DNA from: Daphnia pulex
Taxonomy: Eukaryota > Arthropoda > Branchiopoda > Diplostraca > Daphniidae
Reading direction: 5' to 3'
DNA length: 64,000 nucleotides
Assembly: GCF_021134715.1 (NCBI RefSeq)
Contig: NC_060018.1
Location: 12,231,501 to 12,295,500, forward strand
The translations under genes were made by a program, and so were the position numbers. Below, piece by piece: positions 48,601-62,000 of the stretch. Under the pieces are notes generated by a model. That model was not told the origin of the DNA, did no database searches, and saw only the letters and a program-made list of their open reading frames with translations. Numbering within the stretch: the first letter of the stretch is position 1; each line of letters starts with the position of its first letter.

Positions 48601-49876
48601 AGAATGAAAAATAAACAAAATAATTGTGAAGCACCCCTACTACAAAAGAAGAACAAAAATTAAAAATAATACCCCGCGTGAAAAAAGGAAAAACAAAAAT
48701 GTTAAATGAACTGATATGTTATCTCTTGGATATTTTTGAATCTATCAAATCCCGCTAGAAAAAAATTAGTTGTTTGACAAGCAGAAAAAAAAAATTACAA
48801 AACACATGGCTTAATATAATAAACGAAAAAAGGCACTTGCTGTGTTGACGTGAAATAAGGGGGAAAAAAAGATAATAAATTTTTCCACAATCGAAAAGAG
48901 GGCTATCATTTACACACCCAACGAACACGAGAGAAAAAAAATCACATCACACTCACACACCCCGTGTGGTGGTAGTATAGTTGTACACTTGAATCATCAC
49001 TCGCCACAAGAAGAAGAAGAAAACGCACTCGAAAGATACACACAATGTCGCTTTTGTACCGTCGGGCGGGAGGGGGATTATTGAGACACATTACACGCAA
49101 ATTAGATAATAATAACTGAGGGGAGCTAAGACACAAAAAAGTAGAGCAAAAAAAAACAAACATTCTTTTTCCATCCGAATAGATTATATAAATGTATATA
49201 TATATGTATATATATATAATAGAAACTGTGTGTGTGTTGTGTATGTGTGTGTGCTACGTCCGAACTAAACCGAAATTAAATGAAAAATAAATCTTGCCAT
49301 TCTGTGTGTGTATGTGTAGTAGCAGGGGGGAGAGAAAAAAAGGGAACAAAATCTAATTATTTCAAAGCGAACTCCGAGTCGCTCGAGAACAAAAAACAGA
49401 AAAACCCCGACTGAAAAAAAGATTTGTTTTTGTACAATGTAATCATTTTTAATTTGAATTTTACTTTTTATTTCCGAACGTGTTTCATACCGCTGTACAA
49501 AAAACACTCGAATCATCCAAAAAAAAAAACGGGAGCGGCTAGTATTTAATTCGCCCCGACATCTACTACCCCAACGAAAGAAAAAAAGAAACTAAATCCA
49601 CTTGGCTATTTTTGTTTTTATCCGGAAAGCGGAATAATCCTCTTTGTACATGGAGAACAGAAAAAAAAATTTTAATTCGTATTTAACTGAAACCTAGTAT
49701 TTTTCCCGCATATCTGTGCGATCCAGGTTTTAGCTGGATTATTAATTTTTTTTTTTTTAATTTTTTTAAATTTTGTTTTAAGTGAAAAAATATAAAGGGA
49801 GGCAAAAAAAGAAGAAAAATTTTGGTCTACTTAATTCGAATAATTGTTATAATAACGACGATAATTATTTAGTGTT
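42657..49876. other. TRIT1 upstream region and Myc 3' flank
   Basis: This is 7.2 kb between the TRIT1 start and the Myc stop, both on the minus strand. The left end should hold the TRIT1 promoter. The right end should hold the Myc 3' UTR, which is T/A-rich; an AATAAA candidate on the minus strand lies near 49465-49471. A (TA)n-rich tract is at 49183-49220. No open frame here shows recognisable domains or linked exons. Confidence 0.5.
49183..49220. repeat. TA-rich microsatellite
   Basis: Alternating TA/TATATG tract, self-complementary, in the Myc 3' flank, followed by GT-rich sequence to about 49253. Confidence 0.75.
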
Positions 49877-52699
49877 TTAGCGCCGGCGCTGAAGCAGTGC
49901 CAATCTCTTGCGGAGCATTTCTTGACGTTTTTGCAGGGCGTCTTTATCGGCGACAAATTGTTTTTCCCTATTGGTCAAACCTTGACAAAAGTTGGCGGCT
50001 TTTTTCAAAATGACGACTTTAGCCGCTCGATCCGTCGCTTCCAGGTCAGGAATGAGCGATCGAAGAAATTCGAAAGCGTTACGCAGATCGACTCTTCGTT
50101 GACGCTCCATCGAATTGTGCTGGGAGCGTTTTTCGCAGCTGTCTTCCGAATCGCTAGCCGCCCGGGAGCAACGTTTCCGCGGGGAACTGGAACCGCTTTC
50201 GCCGCTGCCGGAAGACCGCGGTCTTTTACTGCTGTTGCTACTATTGCTACTGCTGCTCCGCTCGCTGCTGTGGTGGCTGTTGCTCTTCAACTTGATTTCA
50301 CCAGAGGATTTCTTTGACGACTCTGAATGCTTGCGCTGTTGAGCAGCAGACGCCACAGCCAATTGGAGCTGCTGTCTAACCAAGGCGGACGGATGCGACG
50401 GAAGAGCTTTGCGCATCAAAACTTGGCCGTTACCAGCAGCAGCAGGTGCAACTGCAAAAACATAGGAAATTCTAGGGGTTATTTTTCCATCAAACTTGCA
50501 AAGCGTCGTCTGCCAAAAACAGTTTAACGGCCGTATGTCTAGACAGTGGCGCAACACGGGCACAAGGCCAACCATTTCTCTATCCTTCCGGACTGGACCT
50601 ACCTTTCAGTTTGAGTCGTAGCGGAGCGACCGAGGTGCTGCTGCTGGTCAACGTCGTCGTGGTTAGGTTAGTGGTGAGCGACGTCGTTGTCGATGACTTG
50701 CCATGCGATGATGTTGTGGTCATGGAAGAAACGGCAGCTGACGGATTCATCCGCAACACCTCACCCAACGAGACGACATCAATTTCTTCTTCTGCAAAAA
50801 TATGAAAAACAAACAAATGAGTAATATAGAAAAACATAGACAATGGCCAAATAAGGAGCGTCTGCTGTGACGCAAGGCTCTCTCCTCATGGGCTTTTGCA
50901 TAACCCTACAAAAGGCTATCGAAAAAAGAGCGGGAATAAAACAACCAAACAAAAAACGCACGGTCGAGCTATTTCAAGGACATGAACGTGAATGGACCCA
51001 ACCAGCCACCACCAAATAACATTGGCGTGCAAGATAGCCTCGGGCGCCCGCCACTTTAAATATTGAAATAACAACATCATCCCATGTGTGGTAGTGGTGG
51101 TGGTTAAAAAATGCCTCCCAGGCATCAAGTAAAGAAGGAAAAATTCCAGTCGGCAAAAGAAATGTCGTGATGGAGAGAAAAAAAAACCGCCAGACAGTCA
51201 CGTGATCGTGAGAGACTCGTTCAATACATCCGCGCGCGCGGCAAAAATCCAGCAGCAGCTTCGCCCACCCACCACCGCCGCCCTGCGTCATTGACGGACT
51301 GAGTTTGCGCGCGGGCAGATGGTGTCTGTCCTTGGGAATAAAACTATTGCTAAAAAGATCCCCCTTGCACAACGTATGGTGAAATTTTTTAAGGGGAAAA
51401 AGTTGTGCCACCTGGTGGATTTACCCATTAGAATATACGCGAAATAAATGAAATCAAATATTTTTTAAAAGGGCGCCAAAGTCATGAGTCATGGAGGAAG
51501 TGGGTAGCGAAAAAAAAGCGTGATAAATGCCCAGTTACAGTTGACAGCCGTCTAGTGGCGCTACTAGTCGTTCAAGGTTTGCCTTTTTTTAAGAATTCAA
51601 TCGCTGTCTGAATATCTATTCAAGGTCGCCAAAGAATAATAAAAGAACGCCATTGAACTTGCCCCGCCAATTCTCTTACAACAAAACCGGATCTGCACGA
51701 TATATTTCTTAACCAATTTTTCTTTTAATATTATTATCAAAGTAAACAAAACTTACCGGAATCGGAAGGTGTCGGTGCACCAAGGTCGAAGGGAATGGCC
51801 ATGTGATGATCGGGCATGGCCGGTCTCCTTTGAGTGTGGTAAGAATGATCGCTGTGACTGTAACTGTGATCGGTAATGAGCGATGGCGACACCACCATCT
51901 TGACCAGAGATTTGTTGTTGATTTTACGGATCTGATGACTCCGCACCGGATGAATATTGGGCGGTAGAGTGGCCTGATAATGGGTGATGGGTCGATCTTC
52001 ATCAGACTCGGATTCATCGCCAGAAGATGATGATGAGGAGGAGGAAGACGATGAAGAAGAAGAATGGCGACCTTTGTTGTTGTTACTTCCTTCATCGCTG
52101 GTCAACTGATCGGCGTCCAGCTCAGAATCAGACAGGGAGAGTGGCGTTTCAGGTCTGATGGATCCCAATGTATCCAGTCGGGTTCGGCTACCACCGACAA
52201 CGGGCAATACGCAGGGTAAGCAACTGGCCAAGGATAAAACGGTCGATTCAGGAGGGCTAGATGACAACAAACAAGGCAGCTGGACTAGGTCTTTCTTGCC
52301 GCGATGCTCTTCAGCTGGGCAATGTCCAGCCCACATGCAATCGTGTCTCAATTCGTTGACATCACATTTCGTATTATTGTTATCGGAGAGGAGAATTTCG
52401 GGCACGACAGCATCAGTTTGTAAATCGTTTAGCCAAGAATCTGGATCGAATCCGTCCAGAAAGTCAATTCCGTTAATCAATTCGCCCAATCCGAGGTCGA
52501 GATCTTCCTCGATGGCTGTCGTCGTTGTTGTTTCAACTTTAATGTCGATGTCATTGCTGCGAGTCGGAGAGACGGGCGGCGTGGGCATGTCAAACTGGAG
52601 ATCGGAACATGTCATGATGCCGGTGGACGAAAAGAGCGGATCGTTGTGACCGAAAGAAAACGGTTCACACATCATCGATGAAAAACTGATGGCTGCCAT
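49877..52699 (-). CDS. Myc: Myc transcription factor
   Basis: Three coding exons (52699-51757, 50791-50603, 50451-49877) give 568 residues, larger than vertebrate c-Myc. Myc box 1 is MPTPPVSPTRS (residues 38-48), with Thr40 and Ser44 matching the GSK3/ERK phosphodegron. Myc box 2 is ELRHDCMWAGHC (about 116-127). A 14-serine run precedes an acidic GDESESDED stretch. Exon 2 opens with EEEIDVVSLGE, the conserved acidic motif. The basic helix-loop-helix zipper is residues 485-568 (HNSMERQRRVDLR, KVVILKKAANFCQ, then a Leu/Val/Met heptad zipper). Family members dimerise with Max, bind CACGTG E-boxes and drive growth and ribosome genes. The first ATG gives MAAISFSSM. An in-frame non-ATG extension of 19 codons to a GTG is possible before an upstream stop. 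Recognition by MB1, MB2 and bHLHZip together is secure. Confidence 0.95.
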
Positions 52700-52940
52700 T
52701 TCACAAATTGTTTCTTTTAATCTTTCAAGTGTTTTGGGTAGAAAACTTGTCAACACTCTTCAACACAAAATCACGGACCAACAACACACTCGCACGTCCT
52801 GAATTCAATTCAACAAAAAAAGAAATAATTTAATAAGTTTTTTGGTGAAATCATCATGTGAAAGCCGGTTTCCCACACACACAACACACCTTTAATGGAA
52901 AAACCCTCACCCAAAAAATTAAGTAAAAATTTTTCTTACC
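52700..52940 (-). other. Myc 5' untranslated exons and leader intron
   Basis: On the minus strand a donor (CACG|GTAAGA) ends a leader exon at 52940. A TTGAATTCAG acceptor starts the next exon at 52798, so a 141-nt intron (52939-52799) lies in the 5' UTR. The second leader exon runs straight into the coding exon. The transcription start is not located. Confidence 0.5.
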
Positions 52941-53218
52941 GTGACATTCGGTGTTTAAAAAAAAAGTCGAATAAACAAGTTGGATAATCCGTTTGAATTG
53001 TGCACTTATTTGTTTCGTCGTGATGAAAAATTGATCAGACAGAGTAATGGGTATTGGCCGGGAACAGAATTAATCGAATCGTTTCGAATAGTTGAAAGGG
53101 ACGTTTCAGAGCGAGTTGGAGAGAGACAATGTTACCGACTCGACATCCACCCTGTGACTGGCATCAAAAAGGATTCGAACGGCTGTCTAAGAAGCGAGAG
53201 AGAGGCCCTTTCAAAAGA

Positions 53219-53254
53219 GGGGGGAGGAGGCTAGTAGTAGGGGGTGGGTGGGTG
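53219..53254 (+). promoter_or_regulatory. Potential G-quadruplex upstream of Myc
   Basis: A G6 run and two GG pairs are followed by GGGGGTGGGTGGGTG (53240-53254): three G-runs separated by single T, plus the earlier G6 for a fourth. It lies about 520 bp upstream of the Myc ATG and about 280 bp upstream of the mapped leader donor. The G-rich strand is opposite to the Myc coding strand. Confidence 0.5.
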
Positions 53255-55997
53255 TTCGATGCCTTTAGGGCGGATCGTTTTTGTATCGCTCCGCACACTA
53301 CTACTACGAGAAATCTAGATCCTTGCCAACAATAATTTCAATTTTCTTGGGCATTTCTCGCAACTGTCATTATTGAAATATTTCATTCAATGCATTTTCA
53401 TGAGGTGAATCATCTTTTAATGAGTCAATCAAGTCTTATCAATGATTACTTTCAGCGAAAATGACTAACCGGTCCCGTTAAAGTGCCCACTAGCCGGCAT
53501 GAGTTGCGCGTAGGGAAATGGTTGCACTAAAATGCGGAATAAAAACCGGCAATAATCAAATGGAAATTAAAATATAACGCAAAAGTATGTCAGAAAAATA
53601 TTTTGGAGGGAAAAATTGGAAGAAAAATCAAGGAATCTTCTAGAAATGATTTTTCTCGATTGCAATAATTTTTCACCCCATCACCCCCCCCCCCCCCTCA
53701 GGTTAAATGTTTCCAGTACCTAAAGGGGGGAAAACAACTAAAAAAGTAATCCCATTTTTTCAGACCCATCCTCTTCACCACCCACAAGTTATCTTTCACT
53801 CCCCTTTGACCTTCCCAACTCGCCAAGATTTTCTAGAAATTAAAAAATATGTCCATAAAATTTGACGTGACGTCATTCCAAGGGTCGTTCGAATGACACT
53901 TGTTATATTGGCCTTAAAAAACAAGTGTGTGTGTGTGTAACAAGAGCTTTTTAAGTAGCGTCTGTTAAAAAGATTGTCAAACAACAATGGCGCAAAAATT
54001 CAAATTTTAATTCACAAACATTTCTGGCGGGCAAATTTTGTTTCAATGGGATTAAAATGTATCATGTACAAAAATTGGTGTGTGCGAAAAAATAATATTA
54101 GACTAGACGATGATTTTCCCTAACCCACAAACAAAAAAACCAGACATAGGGTGTGTGTTAGCCTTACCATATAAGCCCCTTTTTATATGGTACACACACA
54201 CACACACACACTCCAATAGTCTGTACATGCCTGGACGATTTCCAGACGGTGGTGGATTCCCTTACCTCCCCAAGGGGATTGTGTTTCCTCCCTATGAACC
54301 CCCCCCCCCCACCATTTTTATTTTTCCTTACCCTACCCCCAGTTTTTATGATTTTTCTTCATCTTTTTGTGCCCCCCTCCCCTCTCCAAGACGCGCATCC
54401 AAGATGGCCGACTTTTTTTTTAAAAACGTACAGGAGCGCCTCTAGGGTTCTAGAAAATCTCTCTCCACCTCTGAATAGCATAACTTTTTATGGGGAAAGA
54501 GTTTAATCGTAAAAAAAATAGGAGGCTGTGGAATGTTGATTGTAATCTTTTTTAAATGTTTGAATGGCAGGGTATTTAGTAGTTCAAATAAATGATACTG
54601 ATCAATTTCTTCGAGAATGGCCGGGGTATAATCCGTGTGTAAAAAAGTATAAATGAGGGAGGGATTTGTAATGCTTAATACCGTGTTGATGTGTCGACAT
54701 GTACATACACTGGGGATGAAATCCCTTCTCACATGTCAAGAAATGTTTAAAGATGTTTACTTACAATCACCGGAAACAGCTCATTTTCTACTTATTGGAA
54801 AATATCTCTTTTGCAATTTCAGGCCTCATTAGTAGACTAATAAGTTGTGTAGATTTTTCATTAGAGATTGGTTCGGCGTTGAAAAAAACAAATGAGGTTG
54901 TCTGAATTATTCTCCAGAGTAAATTAAAAACAGTCGTCTCGTTAACGATATTTTTTTTTTTTTAGAAAAATTATGAAATCGCCATTTTAGTTCAACTACC
55001 TGTTTCCCCCCAAAAAACAACGTTGATGCAGATGAGAACCCGTATCCGGTCTATTATTCATCACCCCAAGGACACCACACACGGTATAAAATAAAACAGA
55101 CGTTTCATATTTTTATGAGAGATATATGTGTGTCACACGTAGAAAAAGCTGGTACTACTAAAAGGTGTGTGTGTAACAACTCTATATATCCCATTATTAT
55201 TGAGAGACAAATATTGATTTGATAGAATATAATACTGAGGACATCCTTCTTCTTCGGTAGACTTTCCAACGTACACGCAACAACCTGCGGTTTCTTTGCG
55301 GTCGTTCCAGACTGCTGCCATGTTGTACAGGTGGTGCGTAGAGAGTCTAGACGCGCGTGTCAAACGGAAGAAGAAATTCTTTCAACTTTAAATTGAGATT
55401 ATTATGAAAAAGGTTAAAAGGAAAGGTATAAATAAAAATACGATTCTGTCCGCCCACTAGCTCCTCCTATAACTATTTTTCCTTCTAAATGTAACAAAAA
55501 AGTTAGGTCATAAAATGAATGTCGTAAAAATCCCGGTGGAAAACGACGACCAATTTTGCCCGGCAACACACACAATTCGGAAAGGGGTTTTCTTATTTTT
55601 CATTCACATTTGACTTGATAAATCCTTGTTACCTAATGAAATAAAATTGTTATCGTGACAACAGGATTGAATGGAATTAAAATTGCTGATAGCTGAGTAA
55701 ACAACAAATCGCCCAGGTAAACACGTCAAAATGGAATGAGGACAATTCAAAGATAACAAAATAGAAAATGTCATCAATAACAACATATTTTTTCTTCTTT
55801 TTTTCATTCAAAATTGCCCAAACACTTTGGCTCTCTACTACACACAGCAAGACAATTGTCTAGTGGACACGTTAAACTTCCGGTAGTGGACACTTTATTC
55901 CTCAACGATATTCAAGAAGAAGAATATCCAAGCACAAAGTTTAGTTGTGCCCCTTTTCTCAGCTGGCCCTTTTCTGACTCTTTTCTTCTTTTATTAC

Positions 55998-56023
55998 ACT
56001 ACTACTACTACTACTACTACTAC
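55998..56023. repeat. ACT trinucleotide repeat
   Basis: About eight ACT units in the Myc-upstream region. Confidence 0.8.
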
Positions 56024-58857
56024 ACACCGAAAAAAAGCACAACAATAATACACGGTACTACCATAGAGTATCGTATTTCCCCCCCCCCCCATCTTACCTT
56101 TAAAAAAATAAATTTCAGGGAGAGAAAAGAAGTGCCGGACATGCCACCACTTCCAGCAGCCCCTCTCTTTAGTTATTTTTTGTTAACAATAACAAAAGGG
56201 AATCTTCTTCTTCTTCTTCTTCCTTGTGATATTATTCGGAGCTGCTTGACTTGAAGATATTTTCTTGGGGGAACAAATCATCGGATCAAATTTCCAATAA
56301 AAGAAGAAGAACAAAGGGACCTGTTGAAAAGATACTCGGTGAATTTATTATGAACTCAAATTTAACATTAGATGGAAATAAGCCGGTAATCAAAACGGAT
56401 GTGCTCGTTAGACGCCAGCAGAATAATGAGTCGCAACCGGTTTTTTAAACAAATCAAATGTTTTCAAAGGGGAGGTTATTTCAAAATTAGGTCGTAAAAA
56501 TAAAGAAGAATCAAATTTGAAACGATCCGATCCGGAAATCCAATCAAAAGTTAACGAACTCGTTAGATTTGTTACAGAAAATAAATAAATGCTGACCTAT
56601 CCTTTTTTTTAAAAAAGAAAAAAAGAAATGAAATTTGTAATTTTTCAACATATTATCTCATCTTGATTACACAAAATACATAGAGACTTGTGGTGTGTCT
56701 ATCCTTGAAAATGTGCCATAGATACCCATACACAACAACCCCAGCAGCCACTGTAACCGCTATCGATATGGCAGTCAACTATCGTTGGTTATTGAACGCC
56801 CAATTTATCTCTTATTTATTTCACACACATTCACCCGAAAAAAGAAATAGTCGAATTTTTTGTTTTGACGGGGAAAATGGTCACGTAGTCAGTTTTCTCT
56901 CAGCTCAAACAACTAAAAATAAGACACTCGATATTGTGTATACACAAACTAATATAACTCTTTTTCTCTCCCACTATCTCGCCACACGCATTTTCCATCG
57001 GCATCAGCACATCTAACCTAAATACATATAGACATCTCTCTCTAGCTTTCACACTCAAACGTGTTATCTATCGCCAAATAAAATATGGTTCAACTTATTA
57101 TGTTACAAACACAACAAAATCTCGTTGGCTTCGATATTTTTCGCCAAAAAATTGTTTGATTTTTCCGACACTTGAAAAAAGCGGCGAACCATTTGGCGGC
57201 ATTTTTGAAAATCAATAAGAAAAACGGAGAGAGTGGCGGGGAGAAAACAACTACTTTATAGACTGCAATTGACCTGAGATGACCCTATTTTTTAACACAG
57301 AGACATAGAGCACACAAGTAGTGCACGTGTTGGCAGCAATAAAAATTGCCTTTTTGTAGTAGTACCCACAACAATTGTGATCCGATTTTCTCTTCAAGGT
57401 TTACAATTTTTTTTCCCTCCAAATCGGCTTCAATTTGAATTCTATGGTTTTCTCATTTAGGAGGAAAAACTGTAATATAAAAATGGTTTAAAAAATAAAT
57501 AAAATGTACAACAGCTGTTGCACGGCATTTCTTTTTCTCTAGACTCGTTCGTGGCGTCTCATATTGTTGTACTTCTGTTTTTCCCCTTTTTGTATTTTTT
57601 CGCTTCCATATTCCTCAACTTACAACCCCAGCTCGTCTTTTTCATGCTGTCTGCGTTCCAGACATGTGTCTTTCATTGTGTCTTCTTCTTCAGTTTTTTT
57701 TTGCGGCTCCTCGCAGATCTTTTATGACGTCCACAAAAAAAGTTGTTCAAACACAAAAAACATGTTGAAACTTACACACACAGACAGATAGACACACAAA
57801 ACTGTGGCGAAACGATTCGATGGAAGATCACGGTTTGATAAAAAGGGCGCCAACTTGACGTGTCATTTTTTGATAACGCACGTCCCGAACGACTTTTTAA
57901 AAATTCCATTTCTCATATCGCACGAATATTTTGCGCAATCGAGAGATTATTCACGAAAATGTTTGAAAAACAAATCAACGAGGAATAATAATCAATTCAT
58001 ATTAATTGGCTTATTAGTGTTTCTCGTGATTGAATTAATCAATAGTAGTATAGACGACAAGGTGCAGCCGTACGACCGTCTGTCCTACATTTTCTCTGAC
58101 GTAACTTGGCAGACATCTCAAAGGTTTCTTCGACGTCTAATACTCTCGTTCTGTATGTGATCGATCGATATTTAAACCACTTACACGCCGAGGAGAACAT
58201 GCATGATAATGAAACTAACAATAATCTCTATTAAGAAGACCGACGAAAACCAACAATGTCGCTCTGGAAACTTTTGACTGAGAAAAAGCCAATGTACATG
58301 CATTTTTTCTTTTCTTCAAACAACCGAAAATGGCGGCGATTTTTGTCCTGTTTGGTGTCAATCACAAAATCGACAGGAGATGAATACACACACACGGCAT
58401 TTGATAGAGATATAAAAGAAAGCATTCTTGGCCTTACTATAAATATACAGTCACAAGTTGGACGACACAATAGGTGTCAAACCAAAGACCATCATGATCC
58501 GCTGTCGGATGTCCGGACTCCTCCTCCCCCCGTTTCACCTGGAGAGTTGCTTTATCGACACACAAAAGGTAACCGAAAAAGAAATAAACCTCGTCTCCCA
58601 TCACCTTTTTTTTCAGCCATTGATCTCCACACTGTGTCACCCCCAGGTGTGTGTGTATGCTGGGCTTAGCCTTGTCAATCTTGTTTCCAATGTTGAACTA
58701 CAATGTTAATTGAATTAATAATTTTTGTATAGCCGATGGAAACTTGCAACATTTTCAAAAATTCAACAAAATTTGTTCTTTTTTGTTTTTTAAATAAATT
58801 TATCTTCGAAAAAACCCTCCACTTTTTTCCTCGTCAGATAAGCTCGGCGGGATATCC

Positions 58858-58883
58858 GCAGCTATATAGCGCTATATAGCTGC
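58858..58883. repeat. Perfect 26-bp palindrome
   Basis: GCAGCTATATAGC is followed directly by its exact reverse complement, with no spacer. Each arm contains a TATATA core, so the site reads the same on both strands. Confidence 0.85.
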
Positions 58884-58975
58884 CTTACGTATATAATCCG
58901 CCGCCGGATGTTTGCGGTTCCATCTCTCCCCCTCCTTTTTATTTTTCGCTCTATGGCTCGTTTGATGCAACTTGT

Positions 58976-59001
58976 ATTATTATTATTATTATTATTATTA
59001 T
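58976..59001. repeat. ATT trinucleotide repeat
   Basis: About eight ATT units. Confidence 0.8.
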
Positions 59002-62000
59002 ATCTGTTTAAATTCATTCAGCTCACACACCGCAATATTATTTTCTGTCGGCTAGACGAAACGGTAGACATCGAACTGAAATCGCTCCGACGACTACCGA
59101 CGTCATTCCCATTCTTATTATGCAGTCGGCAAACCGTACAGACGGACGGCATGTAATTTACATATTCAATGACAAACAAACCAACCCCCCTCTCTCTCTA
59201 GAAAATAAGAAATTGAAGAAGTGGTGGCGCTGACGTCTAGATTGTCCTACCGCCCAAAAAAAAAAATTTAAAAAAATTTAATTTAAATCAAATAAAACCT
59301 CAGAGACGCCGCTCCAGAATGCCCAACTGGTGTCGAATGAGTTTCCTGCTTACGACGCTGATGAGAAAACGCCAATTTTCTTCTTCTTCTTCTACTACAA
59401 AACGTTTTGTTTTCAAATAAAATAAACAAGACGTCTGATGTAATTTCACACCCTCCGTGTGTTCTCTCCCCCCCCCCCAACGTCTTACGTGAAGAAACGA
59501 GAGAGAAAGGAATCAAGGTAGGATGATTTTTCATCAAAACATTCATCCGGTTTTGGATGTTTGGTAACACGAATATTTTCATGATTCACGTCAGGGGTGA
59601 AAAGACAATTCTTTGGGTCCGGCAAAAATAGAATAGTGACCTGAATATATATTTTTTTAAAAGAACCAGACAGTCAAATACACACATGGAAAAAAAGAAA
59701 AAGTTGAGGGGTAGTACTATACACCTGTGTTTGCCAAGTGTGGCGAACCCTAAACAAATTTAAGAGTTCCACGATAACGATGCCGATATGTTTTTGTTGT
59801 CCAGCCGCAAACAGCCGAGGACGCACAGTGCAAAATGGCGACCTTTTTTATTATTTCTTAAAAAAGAAATATTTTTTTTTTTTGTTCCTGGTTTATTTTT
59901 ATAGTTATAAAAATAAATCAGACAAAATCCCATTTCAATGATTATTGATGTTTCCTTCTTTCTATATGCGCACAGTTGACAGGTATATGAAGAAAAGAAA
60001 AAAGAAATGGAAGCCTTTTCTCGACTGTCGCACACAGTTGAATAGTATTTAGATCCATTATTCATTTCCTTCTGATTTGTATTTGCGTTCGCACCAAAAG
60101 GGGAAAATAGTCGAAAACGGGTTTGGCACAATCGGGTGGACACAAACGCCAAAAAGAATCACATCGGCCACTTCTTCTTTTCTTACAACAACGAAAGGAA
60201 TACACAAAAAAAGATTTCAAAGAAGAAAGAAAAAGAGAAGAAGCCATTGCCAATTTTTCTCGAGGGGACGACCAAATAACAAAAATAAATAAAGTAACCA
60301 AATTTCGTGTTCCGCCAAATCCGGTTTGATCTAGTACAACATTAACAATTCGGCTAGAAGAAATTAAAAAAATAAAAATGCGTATGATTTTTTGTCTAAA
60401 GATTTAATTTTGTTTTTAAAGTCTACCGATTTGGAATTTTTTTCGCAATCACGATCGTCCGGGATCGTTTCAAAAGGCGTTTCACGATCGGATGAGCCTG
60501 CAAAAAGAATAGAATCTTCACGGGTGGCTCGACAAAAATCCCAAAAAAAGAACAGACAGACGAAACAGAAGAAAAAGAAGTCATCATCATCATCGGATCA
60601 CCTTCACGCACAAGTGAACTGGCTGTAAACAATCATGACAACAGCATTCCCGTTGAAACTTGAATTCAATCGAAATACCTCAGCTTCTACTGTACAAATG
60701 TAATATATATATATCAATCTAACCATTTTCTTTCTTTGGCCAAGAGAAGAAGACTGTCGGGGAATGTCAACCCGACAACAATAGCTCAGCGGCTCCAAAA
60801 GAGCTTTTTTTCCCCAACACACACACAGACACAGAGCACCAATATTGTTTCTTTTTTTCCAGAGATAAAACCTTCTCTTTATTTTGCCAACGTGTACAAA
60901 CACAACAACCATATACATTTTTCTTTGAAGAGAAAAAAAAGCTGTCTCGGTCTAGATCCAACATCGCCACCGACCATCCATGCGGCTCTGAATCAAAACA
61001 AAACATTCTTTTGTGTTTGCGTACACATTTCACCATTTTCCCTACTAGCTCTTGTTGTTTCAATGCAGAAAAGAAAGAAAGAGCTAGTACACAACGGCAA
61101 TCTGATTAGAAAAATATACATATATAGATTAATCCAGCAATGTCGACAGGCTCATCCGTCCGTTTCAATGAATGTGTCGCACAGAAATTTCCCTCCAAAA
61201 TGAAAAGAAGAAGAAGAAGAATTTGTTATTTTCCCATTTTTGGGAGGGAAGTGAGTACCTGTGCGTTTCTCACAGCGATTGTATAGTAAAGCAAAAAAAG
61301 TAGGTGCTATCAGTAGTACTACAGAGATAGTAGATCTCCGTGTGTAGTAGTAGTAGTTGTTGTAGTGGTGGTGCTGGTACAACAACAAGGGGGGAAATAC
61401 TTTAGCCGCAGAAAGAAAAAAAGTAACAAAAATCTTCCGACCGTGAAATTCTAATAAGGAATGAATCCGTACGGCGCCAGATTTAAAATAACAAAAAGGA
61501 TTTCGCTGATTCCCTATTGATTTATTTTCTTTTTTTTTCTCTCTGATGAACCAATTAGATATTCCTGAAAATTTGTTTTTTGTTCATTGAAAAATACCTG
61601 TTTCTTTTGAGAGAACCTGTCACACATCACCGCCACCGATGATGATGATGACGAAGGAATTTTCTGCTGAAGAAAAAACCGACCAGATAAAAAAGGGGAA
61701 AAAATGAAACATTCCAATTGTTTTATTTTTCATTTTCCCATTCTTGTTTTGGCATATTTTCACAGGCGTTTTCATTTTCATTTGAAAACATGTCAACAGA
61801 GGGGAATCAAATGGCGCGCATCTTTTTTCAAAATAAAAAGGTAAGTTTATATAATTCGCGGAATCATTCCAATTTTGGCCAAACGTCAAATGCGCCGGCA
61901 GTTAAAAAATGAGGTCGATCAAGTCTCGTACTGGCGCGGTTGGTATCAAATTTCTTTTGGCAGAGTCCGTCTGCACTCAATGACAAATGATTTGGATGTT

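Noticed and set aside
56251..56448. 65-codon open frame with a basic stretch
   Set aside because: Short and without family match. The following frame fragments do not link by splicing.
57804..58160. 118-codon plus-strand open frame with a hydrophobic segment
   Set aside because: No recognisable family or splice partners; length is within chance for this composition.
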